NCBI GenBank assembly: GCA_013416795.1 | Contig: RQSC01001125.1 | Location: 33,010-73,891, forward strand | Source: Prasinococcaceae sp. CCMP 1430 | Taxonomy: Eukaryota; Prasinodermophyta; Palmophyllophyceae; Prasinococcales; Prasinococcaceae | Direction of reading: 5' to 3' | Length of the DNA: 40,882 nt | Shown here: piece after piece, positions 20,973 through 32,200 of the stretch | Layout: every line of letters begins with the position of its first letter | Numbering within the stretch: position 1 is the stretch's first letter | The notes under the pieces: generated by a model | Told to the model about the DNA's origin: nothing | Database searches by the model: none | Seen by the model: only the letters and a program-made list of their open reading frames with translations | Translations under genes and position numbers: made by a program

Positions 20973-21394
20973 CCTCCCCGCGCCTGCCGCTGCTGCCGCT
21001 GGCTGTCGCGAGGGACCCGAGCTGCGAGTTCAAACTCTGGCATGCACAGTCAACCACAGACCCTATTTTATGCCAAGGCGATTTTATCATCATGACTTTA
21101 CTGTATGGCGCTTTAGTGCGCATGCAAACCTTAATGTAGTAAACCTAAACCTCATCGCGCGCGCGCGCACGCGTTCCGTCCCGGCTGAGTCAGCGCCGGC
21201 GCCATATCTGGCAGCGCGGCGGGCGAGCGCGCTTGCGGCTCTGTACCGCGGGGCGTGTGACCGCACGTGCGTGTGCGTGTGGGTGGGTGGGTGGGTGGGT
21301 GCACGTCCCTACGTGAGCGTGCGTGCGTGTCTGTACGCGTGCCTGCGTGCGTGTGTGCCTTGTGCGTGCGGTGCGCGCGGCGGCGGCATAGCAG
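20973..21394. other. Region upstream of the golgin-like gene
   Basis: It contains an A/T-richer island (about 21025-21150) with TATTTTAT and two AAACCT units, then alternating GC repeats and a GTGGGTGG repeat (about 21280-21300). It is probably a divergent promoter and/or the place of missing 5' exons. No gene is supported. Confidence 0.5.
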
Positions 21395-21851
21395 AGGTGT
21401 GGGGCGCCGCCAACTCGGGCCGCGACAGGCGCTGTGCCTGCAGCGACTGCTCGGTACGGAGGACGCCTTGGCTGTGCCGATGGCGGCGTTGGTGCAATCA
21501 CTCTCGCACGTACGCACATGCGCACGCGCACGGGCACCCTCGCTCGCGCGCGGGCGCGCGGATGTGAGGGTGCGCGTCTTTCCCACGCGGCGCTGCGAGC
21601 GGCTGCTGCCGCCGATGCACGCCACCAAGGAGGGCAGCGCTGCAGGGGGTGAGGGCCGCGACGTGTCGCCGCAGCCGCGCGACACGTCGGGAATGTACAA
21701 CCCCGACCGCGCGGGCGTACGCGCATCTGAGGACCCCGAGCACACCGTCGAGGCGCTCTTCGACTCGGTGATCGTCGTCGGCTTCCTCGCGCTGCTGGCG
21801 CTCGTCGGCGTTGTCGTCGTCGTCCTCGCGCCGGCCGCGGACAACTACTAG
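21395..21851 (+). CDS. Small protein with a C-terminal membrane segment, unknown function, 5' end uncertain
   Basis: The frame ends at TAG 21849-21851. The most secure part starts at ATG 21615 and gives 78 residues: a polar region (MHATKEGSAAGG, MYNPDRAGVRASEDPEHT) followed by one strong hydrophobic span (VIVVGFLALLALVGVVVVVLA) and a five-residue tail, so it is tail-anchored. Coding-like sequence with good third-position GC continues upstream to a possible acceptor (gcatagcag) at 21394, encoding LGPRQALCLQRLLGTEDALA. I therefore place the start there, with an intron possibly removed at about 21511-21570. The last 20 bases before the convergent 99-residue membrane gene leave almost no room for separate 3' UTRs. 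I do not recognise the family. Confidence 0.45.
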
Positions 21852-21871
21852 GCGAAGAAGAGGGGGGGGGG

Positions 21872-22473
21872 CTACACACGTACGTGGTCTATGACAATGC
21901 AAAGAACGACCGAGAGCGCCGCTTCGAAGACGGACGCAGCCGTCCCAACGCGGCAGACGCCGGACAGCGCAGAGAAGAGAGCGATGATGAGGATCGCCGT
22001 GCACAGCACCGACACACACACGCGCCTGCCCCCACCCCCCCACCCCCTACCCCCAACACACGCAAGCAGGTGTGGACACGCTGCGACCTCCATCGACTGC
22101 TGCTGTGCGAGTGGGGCGCAGGCGCGCGTCCACGACGGCTGCGCCCCCCTCCCTCCGCTCCTCCCCTCCCTCGCCGGAGGACGAGTGCGTGAGGTTTTGA
22201 GGTTTGTTTTTAAGGTATAGGGTTTCATAGGGTCTAAAAAATGCGTGCGCTGCCGCGCGGCGTCCTCCCAAAGACCTCGGCGGCGCTCCTCTTCCCCTCC
22301 CCCTGGCCGGCCCCCGCGGGGCGTCACGCGACGGCGAGGGCGACGGCGGCGAAGACGGCCGCTGCGGCGGCGAAGCACGACGCGGTGATGGCGGCGAAGG
22401 CGCCGGCGCGGCCCATGCCGAGGCGGCTGGCGGAGCAGCGCGAGCGCTCGCGCACGCACCAGCTCATCTTCAT
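21872..22473 (-). CDS. 99-residue polytopic membrane protein, unknown family
   Basis: Two exons, 22473-22328 and 22025-21872, intron 22327-22026 (gtgacg...gggcag), phase 2; total 99 residues. Exon 1 starts at MKMSW, is basic for 20 residues, then has an Ala/Phe/Val-rich span (FAAITASCFAAAAAVFAAV). Exon 2 adds a second span (VSVLCTAILIIALFSALSGV) and a third (AASVFEAALSVVLCIVIDHV), ending VRV. Nearly every codon of exon 1 ends in G or C in this frame but not in the longer overlapping frames, which is why I prefer it. The intron has a very long pyrimidine tract at its 3' end on this strand. No known family is recognised; a small MARVEL- or tetraspan-like shape is conceivable but unproven. Confidence 0.6.
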
Positions 22474-22517
22474 ACTCGGCCTCCACCGCCGCGCGGCTTG
22501 GCTGAGCAACCGCGCGC

Positions 22518-23048
22518 ATGGCGCACTGCTGGGTGCTTGCGCGACGACGCCCCGCCCCGCACTCGCCCTTGCCGGTGCTACGCAAGACAGCTCCCGCGCG
22601 CGCTCAAGCGCGCGCGGAAAGCGCAGCCGCCGCGGCACGCAGGCTCGCGCGCCGCGCCGCCAAAAAATCGCGCCACGTACGGCGAGCTGTCGGCAGGCTG
22701 CTCACGTCCTCCTGCGGCGACGCCTTCCGCGCGCTGAGTGGCGCCCTCCTCCACACACTCACACCCTTACCCCGCAACCTGCGGAGCAGCCCGCTCGCCT
22801 CCCCGCGCCTGACGGGACCGCGGCACCCGCCGTCGCCCGTGTGTGTGCGAAAGAAGCATATCCCCCTCCCCGGAGAGAGCCCTGCGGTCCGCTGCGGCCA
22901 CGCAGAGGCCAGAGGGCGCCGCCGCCGCTGCCCTCCTCGCCGCCGTGGCCGGCGTCGCCAGCGCCCTCGCCGAGGACCTCACGCCACGTGCCCGCCACGT
23001 GGCATATCTTTTTTTTCTTTTTCGAGCCCCGCTTTTGACGTCGCTTAA
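22518..23048 (+). CDS. Doubtful basic protein, possibly organelle-targeted
   Basis: ATG 22518 opens a frame whose first roughly 85 codons have reasonable third-position GC and encode an Arg/Ala-rich, amphipathic stretch (ARRLARRAAKKSRHVRRAV) that could be a targeting sequence. A second coding-like stretch in another frame (about 22895-22985) encodes a hydrophobic Ala/Leu/Val segment (AAAALLAAVAGVASALAEDL), so a two-exon gene is possible, but I could not find a consistent splice. It starts 45 bases from the 99-residue gene, head to head. It may equally be non-coding GC-rich sequence. Confidence 0.22.
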   Translation: MAHCWVLARRRPAPHSPLPVLRKTAPARAQARAESAAAAARRLARRAAKKSRHVRRAVGRLLTSSCGDAFRALSGALLHTLTPLPRNLRSSPLASPRLTGPRHPPSPVCVRKKHIPLPGESPAVRCGHAEARGRRRRCPPRRRGRRRQRPRRGPHATCPPRGISFFSFSSPAFDVA

Positions 23049-23315
23049 ATGTACCCACGGGAGACTCTGTGAATGTCAAAATGAATTGGAAAATTCGAAA
23101 CTGTTTTTTTTTCGAACGCGAGCGTTCGATTCGCCTGCCAGCGAGGGACTGCAGGGGACGGGACGGCGGCGGTGCCACGCACAGGAGGGGCGGCGCTGCC
23201 GGCGCGAGGCGCGGCGCGGTGGGCGACGCCGCGGCGTCACGAGCGCCCGCACGTTACCGTCCGCGCGCGCGAGCCGGGAGCGAGCGCCGCGCACCCTGGG
23301 GCGCGCGAGAGGGGG

Positions 23316-25264
<1,949 letters not shown>

Positions 25265-25638
25265 NNNNNNNNNNNNNNNNNNNNNNNNNNNNNNNNNNNN
25301 NNNNNNNNNNNNNNNNNNNNNNNNNNNNNNNNNNNNNNNNNNNNNNNNNNNNNNNNNNNNNNNNNNNNNNNNNNNNNNNNNNNNNNNNNNNNNNNNNNNN
25401 NNNNNNNNNNNNNNNNNNNNNNNNNNNNNNNNNNNNNNNNNNNNNNNNNNNNNNNNNNNNNNNNNNNNNNNNNNNNNNNNNNNNNNNNNNNNNNNNNNNN
25501 NNNNNNNNNNNNNNNNNNNNNNNNNNNNNNNNNNNNNNNNNNNNNNNNNNNNNNNNNNNNNNNNNNNNNNNNNNNNNNNNNNNNNNNNNNNNNNNNNNNN
25601 NNNNNNNNNNNNNNNNNNNNNNNNNNNNNNNNNNNNNN
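25265..25638. other. Assembly gap (374 N)
   Basis: A run of N. It hides the 5' end of TGS1 (-) and the start of the RlmN-like fragment (+), and their shared divergent promoter. Confidence 1.
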
Positions 25639-25890
25639 AGCGGCACGGAGTCGGGCACCCGCGCGGACGGTGCGAGCGCGACGCACCTGACGGGCCTGCG
25701 GCGCAGCGAGCTGGAGGCGTGGGCGGCTGGCGCGCTGCCGGAAGGCCTCGCGACGCCCGCGCGCGCACGTGCGCTCTGGCGAGCGCTGTACGCTGCGTCG
25801 ACCGACCCGGACGCCGTGTGGCCTGCCACGGCCGAGTCGCTCGTCGCGGCGGGCGTGGGCGGGAAGTACGTGGCGGCGGCGGCCGCTGGG
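25639..25890 (+). CDS. RlmN/Cfr-like N-terminal fragment (tentative)
   Basis: Directly right of the gap one frame encodes about 75 residues with strong third-position GC. The stretch HLTGLRRSELEAWAAG, then ATPARARALWRALYA, then PATAESLVAAGV resembles the helical N-terminal domain that precedes the radical-SAM core in RlmN-type rRNA/tRNA m2A methyltransferases (L-x-L-x2-x-EL...FRA-x-Q-x-W-x-LY). No CxxxCxxC core follows: the coding signal fades after GGKYVAAA and a different frame (prolyl 4-hydroxylase) takes over about 30 bases later. It could be a truncated gene, a first exon whose continuation is misassembled, or an unrelated helical domain. Confidence 0.3.
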
Positions 25891-25918
25891 AGCTCGCGGC
25901 CGAGCACGCGGCGGCGGC

Positions 25919-26974
25919 ACGGCGCTGCCGGCGCCGCTCGCGGCGGCGGCGTGCCTGTTTTGCTTCACGCTCGGCGCCACGCTCAACACGATGGATGCGC
26001 TGCCGTCGCTCGGCGCGGGCGCCGGGTTCGGGCCGCACGGGACGGCTGTCCGTGCACACGTGCGGCGAGCAGCGGCGGAGGTCAAGCGCATCGGCGCGAT
26101 TGATCCTGTGCCTGGTGGGGATGCACGCTCGGGCGGGCCGCGCGACGTGTTTGCAGCTGATTCCGCTGCAGCGAGCGGCGGCGGTGGTGCGAGTGGCGGG
26201 GACGCGCACTCGGGAGGGCTTCACGGCGTTCCGCTGCCCGCTGGCGCGCAGCAGTACCGCACTGCGAGCGCGGTGGGCGCCACGGGCAATAATTACCTCA
26301 GCGTGTACCCCTTCCAGGTGTTGAGCTGGTCACCGCGAGCACTCTACTTTCCAGCCTTCGCCAACCACTCGTTGTGCGAGGAGATCATCAAGATGAGCGA
26401 GCGGCGGCTTGGCCCCTCGGCGCTAGCGCTGAAGCGCGGCCAGACCGCCAAGGGTACGGAGGACATACGCACGTCGAGCGGCACCTTCTTATCGGCCAAT
26501 AGGGATGGCACCGGTGCGCTCGCCTGGGTCGAGAGGAAGATTGCCGAGGTGACTGGCGTGCCGCCCTTTCACGGGGAAGCGTTCAACGTGTTGCGCTACA
26601 CTGCAGGCCAGCACTACGACCAGCACTACGACACCTTCGATCCGGCTGAGTACGGCAAGCAAAGCTCGCAGCGCATGTACTCATTTCTACTGTACCTCAG
26701 CGACGGCGTGGAGGGCGGCGAGACCATTTTTCCGAAGAACGACGAAAACCTGCTGAGGAGCGTCGACTACAAAAGTTGCGACGTCGGCCTCAAAGTGAGC
26801 CCGCGCCGGGGCGATGCGCTGCTCTTCTACAACATCGCGGTGAACGGCACCTTCGACAAGGCCAGCCTGCATGGCGGTTGCCCGGTGAAGCAGGGGACCA
26901 AGTGGGTGGCGACGAAATGGGTACGCGACAACGCCCACGGCGAGCTTCGGGACGGGCCCTTCGACGCGTGGTAG
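25919..26974 (+). CDS. Prolyl 4-hydroxylase alpha-type, membrane-anchored 2OG-Fe(II) oxygenase
   Basis: About 351 residues, ending TAG 26972-26974. An N-terminal hydrophobic anchor (LAAAACLFCFTLGATL) and a Gly/Ala-rich stem precede the catalytic domain (about residues 125-345), the layout of plant ER/Golgi type II prolyl 4-hydroxylases that modify hydroxyproline-rich cell-wall proteins. Catalytic features visible: VLSWSPRALYFPAF start, DIRTSSGTFL, GEAFNVLRYTAGQHYDQHYD with the iron ligands His and Asp (codons 26624-26632), SFLLYLSDGVEGGETIFP, SPRRGDALLFYN, distal His in SLHGGCPV (26870-26872), and Lys in GTKWVATKWV for 2-oxoglutarate. No ATG precedes the anchor in frame: the first in-frame Met is 25991, inside or after the anchor. 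The true start is therefore unresolved, perhaps in a lost exon. One uninterrupted exon otherwise. Confidence 0.9.
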   Translation, partial: TALPAPLAAAACLFCFTLGATLNTMDALPSLGAGAGFGPHGTAVRAHVRRAAAEVKRIGAIDPVPGGDARSGGPRDVFAADSAAASGGGGASGGDAHSGGLHGVPLPAGAQQYRTASAVGATGNNYLSVYPFQVLSWSPRALYFPAFANHSLCEEIIKMSERRLGPSALALKRGQTAKGTEDIRTSSGTFLSANRDGTGALAWVERKIAEVTGVPPFHGEAFNVLRYTAGQHYDQHYDTFDPAEYGKQSSQRMYSFLLYLSDGVEGGETIFPKNDENLLRSVDYKSCDVGLKVSPRRGDALLFYNIAVNGTFDKASLHGGCPVKQGTKWVATKWVRDNAHGELRDGPFDAW

Positions 26975-27498
26975 AAGCCTACGCGTTACGCTGCTGAGCA
27001 GCCAGCGGTGTGCAGCGAGCTCGTTCCCCAGCGGCGATCACCGGCCCGCGATGGCGCCGGTCACCCTCCTTCTCGCATGTGAACCCTAATAAGGCAACCC
27101 ATTGTCACCCCAAAACTCCCATTTGCTTTCGAGTCTCATTTCATCCAGTCAACTTGCATTGAACCCAAACGTCCCCAGCGACGCGTCGCGAGGTCAAAAC
27201 GAAGGGTCGGGAACGCACACAGGGAAAATTCCATCAGAAACGCTGATCCGATCGCGCAATACTGCGGCCGGCGCCACAGCGCGCGCGCCGGGGCGACGGG
27301 CAGGCGGGCGGGGCGGTGTGGCGCGGCGCGGCCGGGGCGCTCGCCAGTGAGGCCCGCGAGTCGGGCGCGTNCGCGCGAGCGGGCGAGCGGGCGCGGCTGC
27401 GGGCTGGCGGCCGGCCGGCGGCGAGGCGGATAAGGCAGGCGAGGCGCATGGCGTGTGGGCGAGCGATGCGATCGATGCGTAAGCCCGAGTGAGCTGAC
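26975..27498. other. Intergenic region between P4H and KCR
   Basis: The left part (about 27075-27250) is less GC-rich and contains CCTAATAAGG, possibly a polyadenylation region for P4H. The right part is extremely GC-rich, with an N at 27371 inside a CG-rich repeat. No gene seen. Confidence 0.55.
27371..27371. other. Single ambiguous base (N) in GC-rich sequence
   Basis: An isolated N between GGGCGCGT and CGCGCGAG, again in CG-repeat sequence; a possible collapsed junction like that at 17883. Confidence 0.6.
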
Positions 27499-28800
27499 AT
27501 GACCCGCCCGCCCTCGCCGTGCCGCGGACGCCGACACCGACGACACCGCCGCTGGCGACGACGACGTTGTTGCTGCCGCACGCAATCGCACACGCGCCCC
27601 AATTCGTGGACGCAGATCACCATCGCCTTTGCCGCCGTCGGCATCATATACGTCGGTGCGCTGATCGCCAAGTTGTTCACCTACACTATCGCGTGGGTGC
27701 GCCCGGGCCGCAAGCTCCGCAAGTACGGCCAGTGGGCGGTCGTGACCGGAGCCACCGACGGTATCGGCAAGGGTGTGTGCACGCGCGTCCCCCCCCCCCC
27801 CCCCCCGACCCCACCCCCTGGGTGTGTTGTCTGCGCTCATGCTCTTCGCGTGCTCGCGACGCGCTGACGCTTCGTGTGCCGCAGCGTACTGCTATGAAAT
27901 GGCTAAGCAGAAACTCGACGTCGTGGTGATGGGCCGCACCGAGTCCAAAGTGAAGGAGCTCTGCTCGGCGCTCGAAACCAAGTACGGCGTCAAGACGCTC
28001 GCGCTGGTTGAGGACTTCAGCGCGGCTGATCAGGCGATGTTCGACCGCGTCGCGGGAGCCCTCAAGGGCCTTGACGTGGGCGTGCTTATCAACAACGTGG
28101 GCATGTCGTACCCCCACGCGAAATATTTCACGGAGTGCGTGCATCGCGCGGCGCCCGCCGTCCCCGAGTGACACACACACACGCACACACACACACACAC
28201 CAACACCCCGACACCACAACACCCGCCCCCACGCCCCCTCGCCGTGCGCGCGCATGCGATCTTGCGTGTCTGTGCTGACAGGATGCTCGCAGGGTGGACT
28301 CGAAGCTCATCGATGACCTGATTCGCATCAACATCTACACGACGACGCAGATGACCAAGACGGTGCTGCCCGGCATGGAGGCGCGCAGGCGCGGCGCGGT
28401 CGTCTTCATCGGGAGCGGGAGCGCGACTGTGCTGCCCACCGACCCGCTGTATGGTGTGTACGCTGGTGCCAAGGGCTACGTCGAGCAGTTCGCGCGCGCG
28501 CTCGCCGTCGAGTGCAAGCCGCGTGGGGTGGATGTGCAGTTGCAGGCGCCGCTCTTCGTTGCCACCAAAATGGCGAAGATCCGCAAGGGCTCGCTCACCG
28601 CGCCGGCGCCGGCGGTATACGCGCGCTGGGGCACGGGCGCCATCGGCTACGAGACCGTCACGACGCCCTACTGGGTGCACACCATCATGTGGGGCATCAT
28701 CTCGCTCATGCCACTCAAGCTGTGGGACGCCATCCGCATGTCGCAGGTGCGCTCCATCCGCAAGAGGGCGCTCGCCAAGAAGGGCAAGAAGTCTTCCTAG
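27499..28800 (+). CDS. Very-long-chain 3-oxoacyl-CoA reductase (KCR / HSD17B12 type)
   Basis: Three exons, 27499-27772, 27885-28134, 28293-28800; introns 27773-27884 (gtgtgt...ccgcag) and 28135-28292 (gtgcgt...tcgcag), phases 1 and 2. Total 343 residues (yeast 347, human 312). The enzyme performs the first NADPH-dependent reduction in microsomal fatty-acid elongation, acting at the ER. It has an N-terminal membrane helix (ITIAFAAVGIIYVGALI), the Rossmann motif TGATDGIGK, LINNVGMSYP, the catalytic Ser in FIGSGSA and YAGAK (YxxxK). The C-terminal hydrophobic part is followed by the ending KKGKKSS, whose last four residues fit a KKxx ER-retrieval signal. The ATG at 27499 gives an Arg-rich first 30 residues of unusual composition, so the true start or a first intron may differ. 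Everything from the membrane helix onward is secure. Confidence 0.92.
28171..28200. repeat. (AC)n microsatellite in KCR intron 2
   Basis: A 30-base AC repeat with one CG interruption, just after the donor site of intron 2. Confidence 0.9.
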
Positions 28801-29232
28801 GCAGAGCGGGCGGAATGCCTGGGGCCTAGCGCGCATGCGGCGCGCCTTAGGGTGCTGTAGATGTCGTGCTTGCGAAAATGTCTTTAAAAAGTAACGTGCT
28901 GGCGTGCGTTGCGTGCGTCGTGCATTTCGTCGTGCATGGATGCATGCGCGCGAAGCGATGCGTGCACACCGTCGTTGGGTGTCATCGCGCGCATGGAGCC
29001 AACTGCATTGAGGAGGCAGGCACTGCTGTCCACATGATGGACGATAGGATCGATAGATGACATGGTAGTGACATAGTAGTGGCGTGTGAAGGTGAGATGT
29101 CAGTGGTAGAATCGGCATTCGTGGTGGTTCTCGGGCGGACACAGTGGGCATGACGCGCTGCCGGTGTGTGCGTCGGTGCACACGGCGTGGGCGTCGGCAC
29201 GGCGGCGATCCGGACGATCGTTGGAGTCAGTG
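28801..29232. other. Convergent intergenic region KCR / HFM1
   Basis: About 430 bases of mixed composition, somewhat lower in GC than elsewhere, with short TAGTG/GATAG repeats (about 29040-29110). It must contain both 3' UTRs. No gene seen. Confidence 0.6.
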
Positions 29233-32200
29233 TCAGAAGAAGAAGCTGAAGGCGCTCATGTTCGGATCCAGGAACTGCGTCGAGCGCGCAGGTTGGTCAG
29301 GCGGGGTCGTCTTCGCCGCGGACGCCGCCTGTGCCATATCGGCAGCACGGCTGCGCGCTGATGAGTCGTCATGCAGGACGCCCCTGCTCGCCTCAAAGTG
29401 AAGCGATTTGGGCGCATCGAGCGCGTCAGGGTGAAGCAGGGGCAGCGGAAGAGGCGGGGGAGCTGGGCGAGTACGAGGAGAGATGTCCGTGTTGGCAGTC
29501 GGAGGCGTCGGTGTTGGCACAGGCGCGAGCGTGTGGCCATGATCGTCGTGCAAGCGTGGCTGCCGCGTCGTAGGCTGCTGCGGGCTCCTCAGGGCCGAGA
29601 TGCGGTTGGGCACAGCAGGAGTTGACCTGCTGCTTGCGAGCGGCTGACGAGCCGATGCCGGGAGGCGTTGCTGCGAACATTCATTCAGGGCCCCTTGCCG
29701 CTGCTGCGCGAGAATGTCGCTGGCCATGCGGAAGGATGAGAATGGGCTGTGCCCAGCCCCAGCACCCGGTACCCCCGCCGACCCGCGTGGTGAGACGCGA
29801 TCCCTTGCTGCAGACGAGAGGTCACGTGACGAGGACGAGGACTGCCTCTGTCGCAACGCTGCGAGGCGAGCAGCTTCTCCGGGGGGCGTGCCCGTATCGC
29901 TCGATTGCTGCCGTGTCTGCGGCTGCTGGATGAAGTGCTGCACCGACACCCCGTCTCCCCCAGCGAGGTCAACAGAATGAGCGCCCTCATCAAGGTGCTG
30001 CAGATCATACAAGAAGGATCCTACTGGTGAAGGCACTTGTTGGACTCTGCTGCTGGGAGTGACATCAGATGGTGGCGGGCGCGTCGTCGGCTCCAGCGGG
30101 TGTGGCTGCTGGTGCCGGTCATGTGCTGAAAGCCAAAAGCCACTGCCGCTCCCCCCGTGCACCGGTGCTTGTTTGGGTGGTGCTTCGTGGGTGGCCGATG
30201 GTGGTGCTGGCGCTGCGTCTGTTGCTGCACCCAGGCCACTGACACCAATCTGATGCCCCTGTTGATCAAACGCGGGCGTCGTCATCGCCGCCGCTGCCAT
30301 GCCTCCGTGCGTTGCGGCCCCTACCGAGGCCCCCTGCCGCAAGGTGTCGAGAGCTGCGGGTGTCCTTTCACCAAGAGCGAATCCTGCGTGGGCGTCGCCA
30401 CCGGCATTGTCTGAAGGGGTGTCGACGTCGTTTGTGAGAAGGGGCTGACGCCGTGGTGCCTTGCGCGAGCTACCGCCGGAGCTCGTGCCTAGTGTTCGTT
30501 TTGCAGCGGGTGCCTTGCTGGCGGTCTTGCGTTTGCCAGGTTCGCACTCGGCAAGCGACTTTCGCCAACGTGACCAGTCGTCGTCGTCCCACATGAGACC
30601 CCTCTTGCTGCAGGAGCGTCGCCATCATGTGACGGTGATTTGAGTTTGCGTAGTGGAAAGCGGATCGAGTTTGAGATCGCGCGCGCGCTGATTAGCTACT
30701 GCCAGTTCGAGCTCTACTCACAATGCTGGGATAAGTGCGCGCCGCATGGCTTTCCTTCCGCTGGTCCGCCGCGCTTGGCGCGCGCTGAGCGCATGCGTAC
30801 CAGCACATGTGCTTGCATGTAGTGCGGTCTTTGCAACGGCACTTGCAAGGCGGACGCCCCTGCATCCCAGTTTTCTGCTTCTTCTTTTGAAGTTCCTGAG
30901 CCTGTTCCAGCCGCTGCTGCTGCTGCTGCTGCTGCTGCTGCGTCTGTGCATCAAGGTCCACCTGGAACTCGCTATCGGTTGTGCTAGGCGTGCCGTTGCC
31001 GAGAAGATCGAACGCACCGCTGCCAATCTCCAGAGAATTGCGCGCAGGCGGCGGCTTTGCAGCAGCAGGGCTCGGCGACATCGTGCGGTTGAGAGAAGAC
31101 TGTACCATGCGACGTTGTGATTGCTGCAGTCCCCCGGCGGCGCCAGCGGGACTGCTGGTGGGGCTGCCGTTGCTGCCAGCAATGGTGATTGCCCTGTCGC
31201 AACCGACGAGACGCTCGTTGATGAGCCACGCACGGATAGCCTCACCTGGCCCAAGCATGGATGGCACCTGCACGGTCAATTCGAGGGGAGAATTGAATCT
31301 GCACAAGTCGATGCGCTCGCGCAGGAAGATGGACTGGGTGCCCGTGGAGCCGAGGCAGACCACCGCCCAGCGCGCTCCCGGGTCGGGCTCGGGCTGGCGC
31401 GCCGTCGCTCCCGCGTCGTCGGTGCGAGAAAGAACAACACTCACGCGCATGTTGCCGCCAGGTGCCGCCGACGTGGAGGCGCGCAGCTGCACGTCTGGAG
31501 GCAGCATTGCCGCCACCTTGCCCTTGAGCTGCTGGCCGAACGGGTAGTCCTTCATGCACGCGCGCTCCAGGAGGCGAGTATCGGCGTTTGCAATTGAGCT
31601 GAAGCTCGTGAAACCGGCGCTAGCCAGGCGCTGACTCAGCACCGGGCCGATGTCGGGCAGCTGGCGCGCCACCAACTTCGAGTCGTGCCACAGGCGCTGG
31701 CGTGATGCTTTGGCCAGTCGCATGGCACCAAGGTACATGTCGAGCCTCAAGACGCTCGTGCAAGTGAAGTACTCTGCCATGACTTTGCAGAGTCGCGGCA
31801 CGACGTTGGCGAGCCCTCGCTCCTCGTTTATGCATTCAGCCGGCAGTGCATCTCGCCCGCTGGATGAATCCGAGCCAGCCCGAGCGCCGCCGCCGCCGCC
31901 GGATCCGGGGGTCTGGTCGAACTCGGGTGGTGGACCAATCATGTGGTTCATGAGGATCTTGGTTTTCTCTTGTCCTGAGGCGATACGCTTGCGCACCTTG
32001 GCGTGATCGTCTGGATCGCGCGCCGGGAAGCGGCAGGCCGCCTTGTTGCGATTGAAAGCGTTCAGGCCGTTTTTCTCGTTGCGGCGAAGGCGCACATTCG
32101 AGAGCTCCGCAGATGCCGCGACCGTGTTGATGACAGCCTCCTCGGCGCTGATCCCCTGCGCAGGCCGGGCAGAGACGATGCGCTGCATCGTCGGCCAGCG

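Noticed and set aside
19252-21567. 771-codon plus-strand open frame, Ala/Ser/Arg only
   Set aside because: Antisense of the golgin-like coiled coil; low complexity and no domain.
22215-22240. TATAGGGTTTCATAGGGTCT, telomere-like
   Set aside because: Only two imperfect units; no tandem telomeric array.
23100-23130. Inverted repeat CGAACG...CGTTCG with GTTCGATTC, resembling a tRNA T-arm
   Set aside because: No acceptor stem, D-arm or anticodon arm could be built around it.
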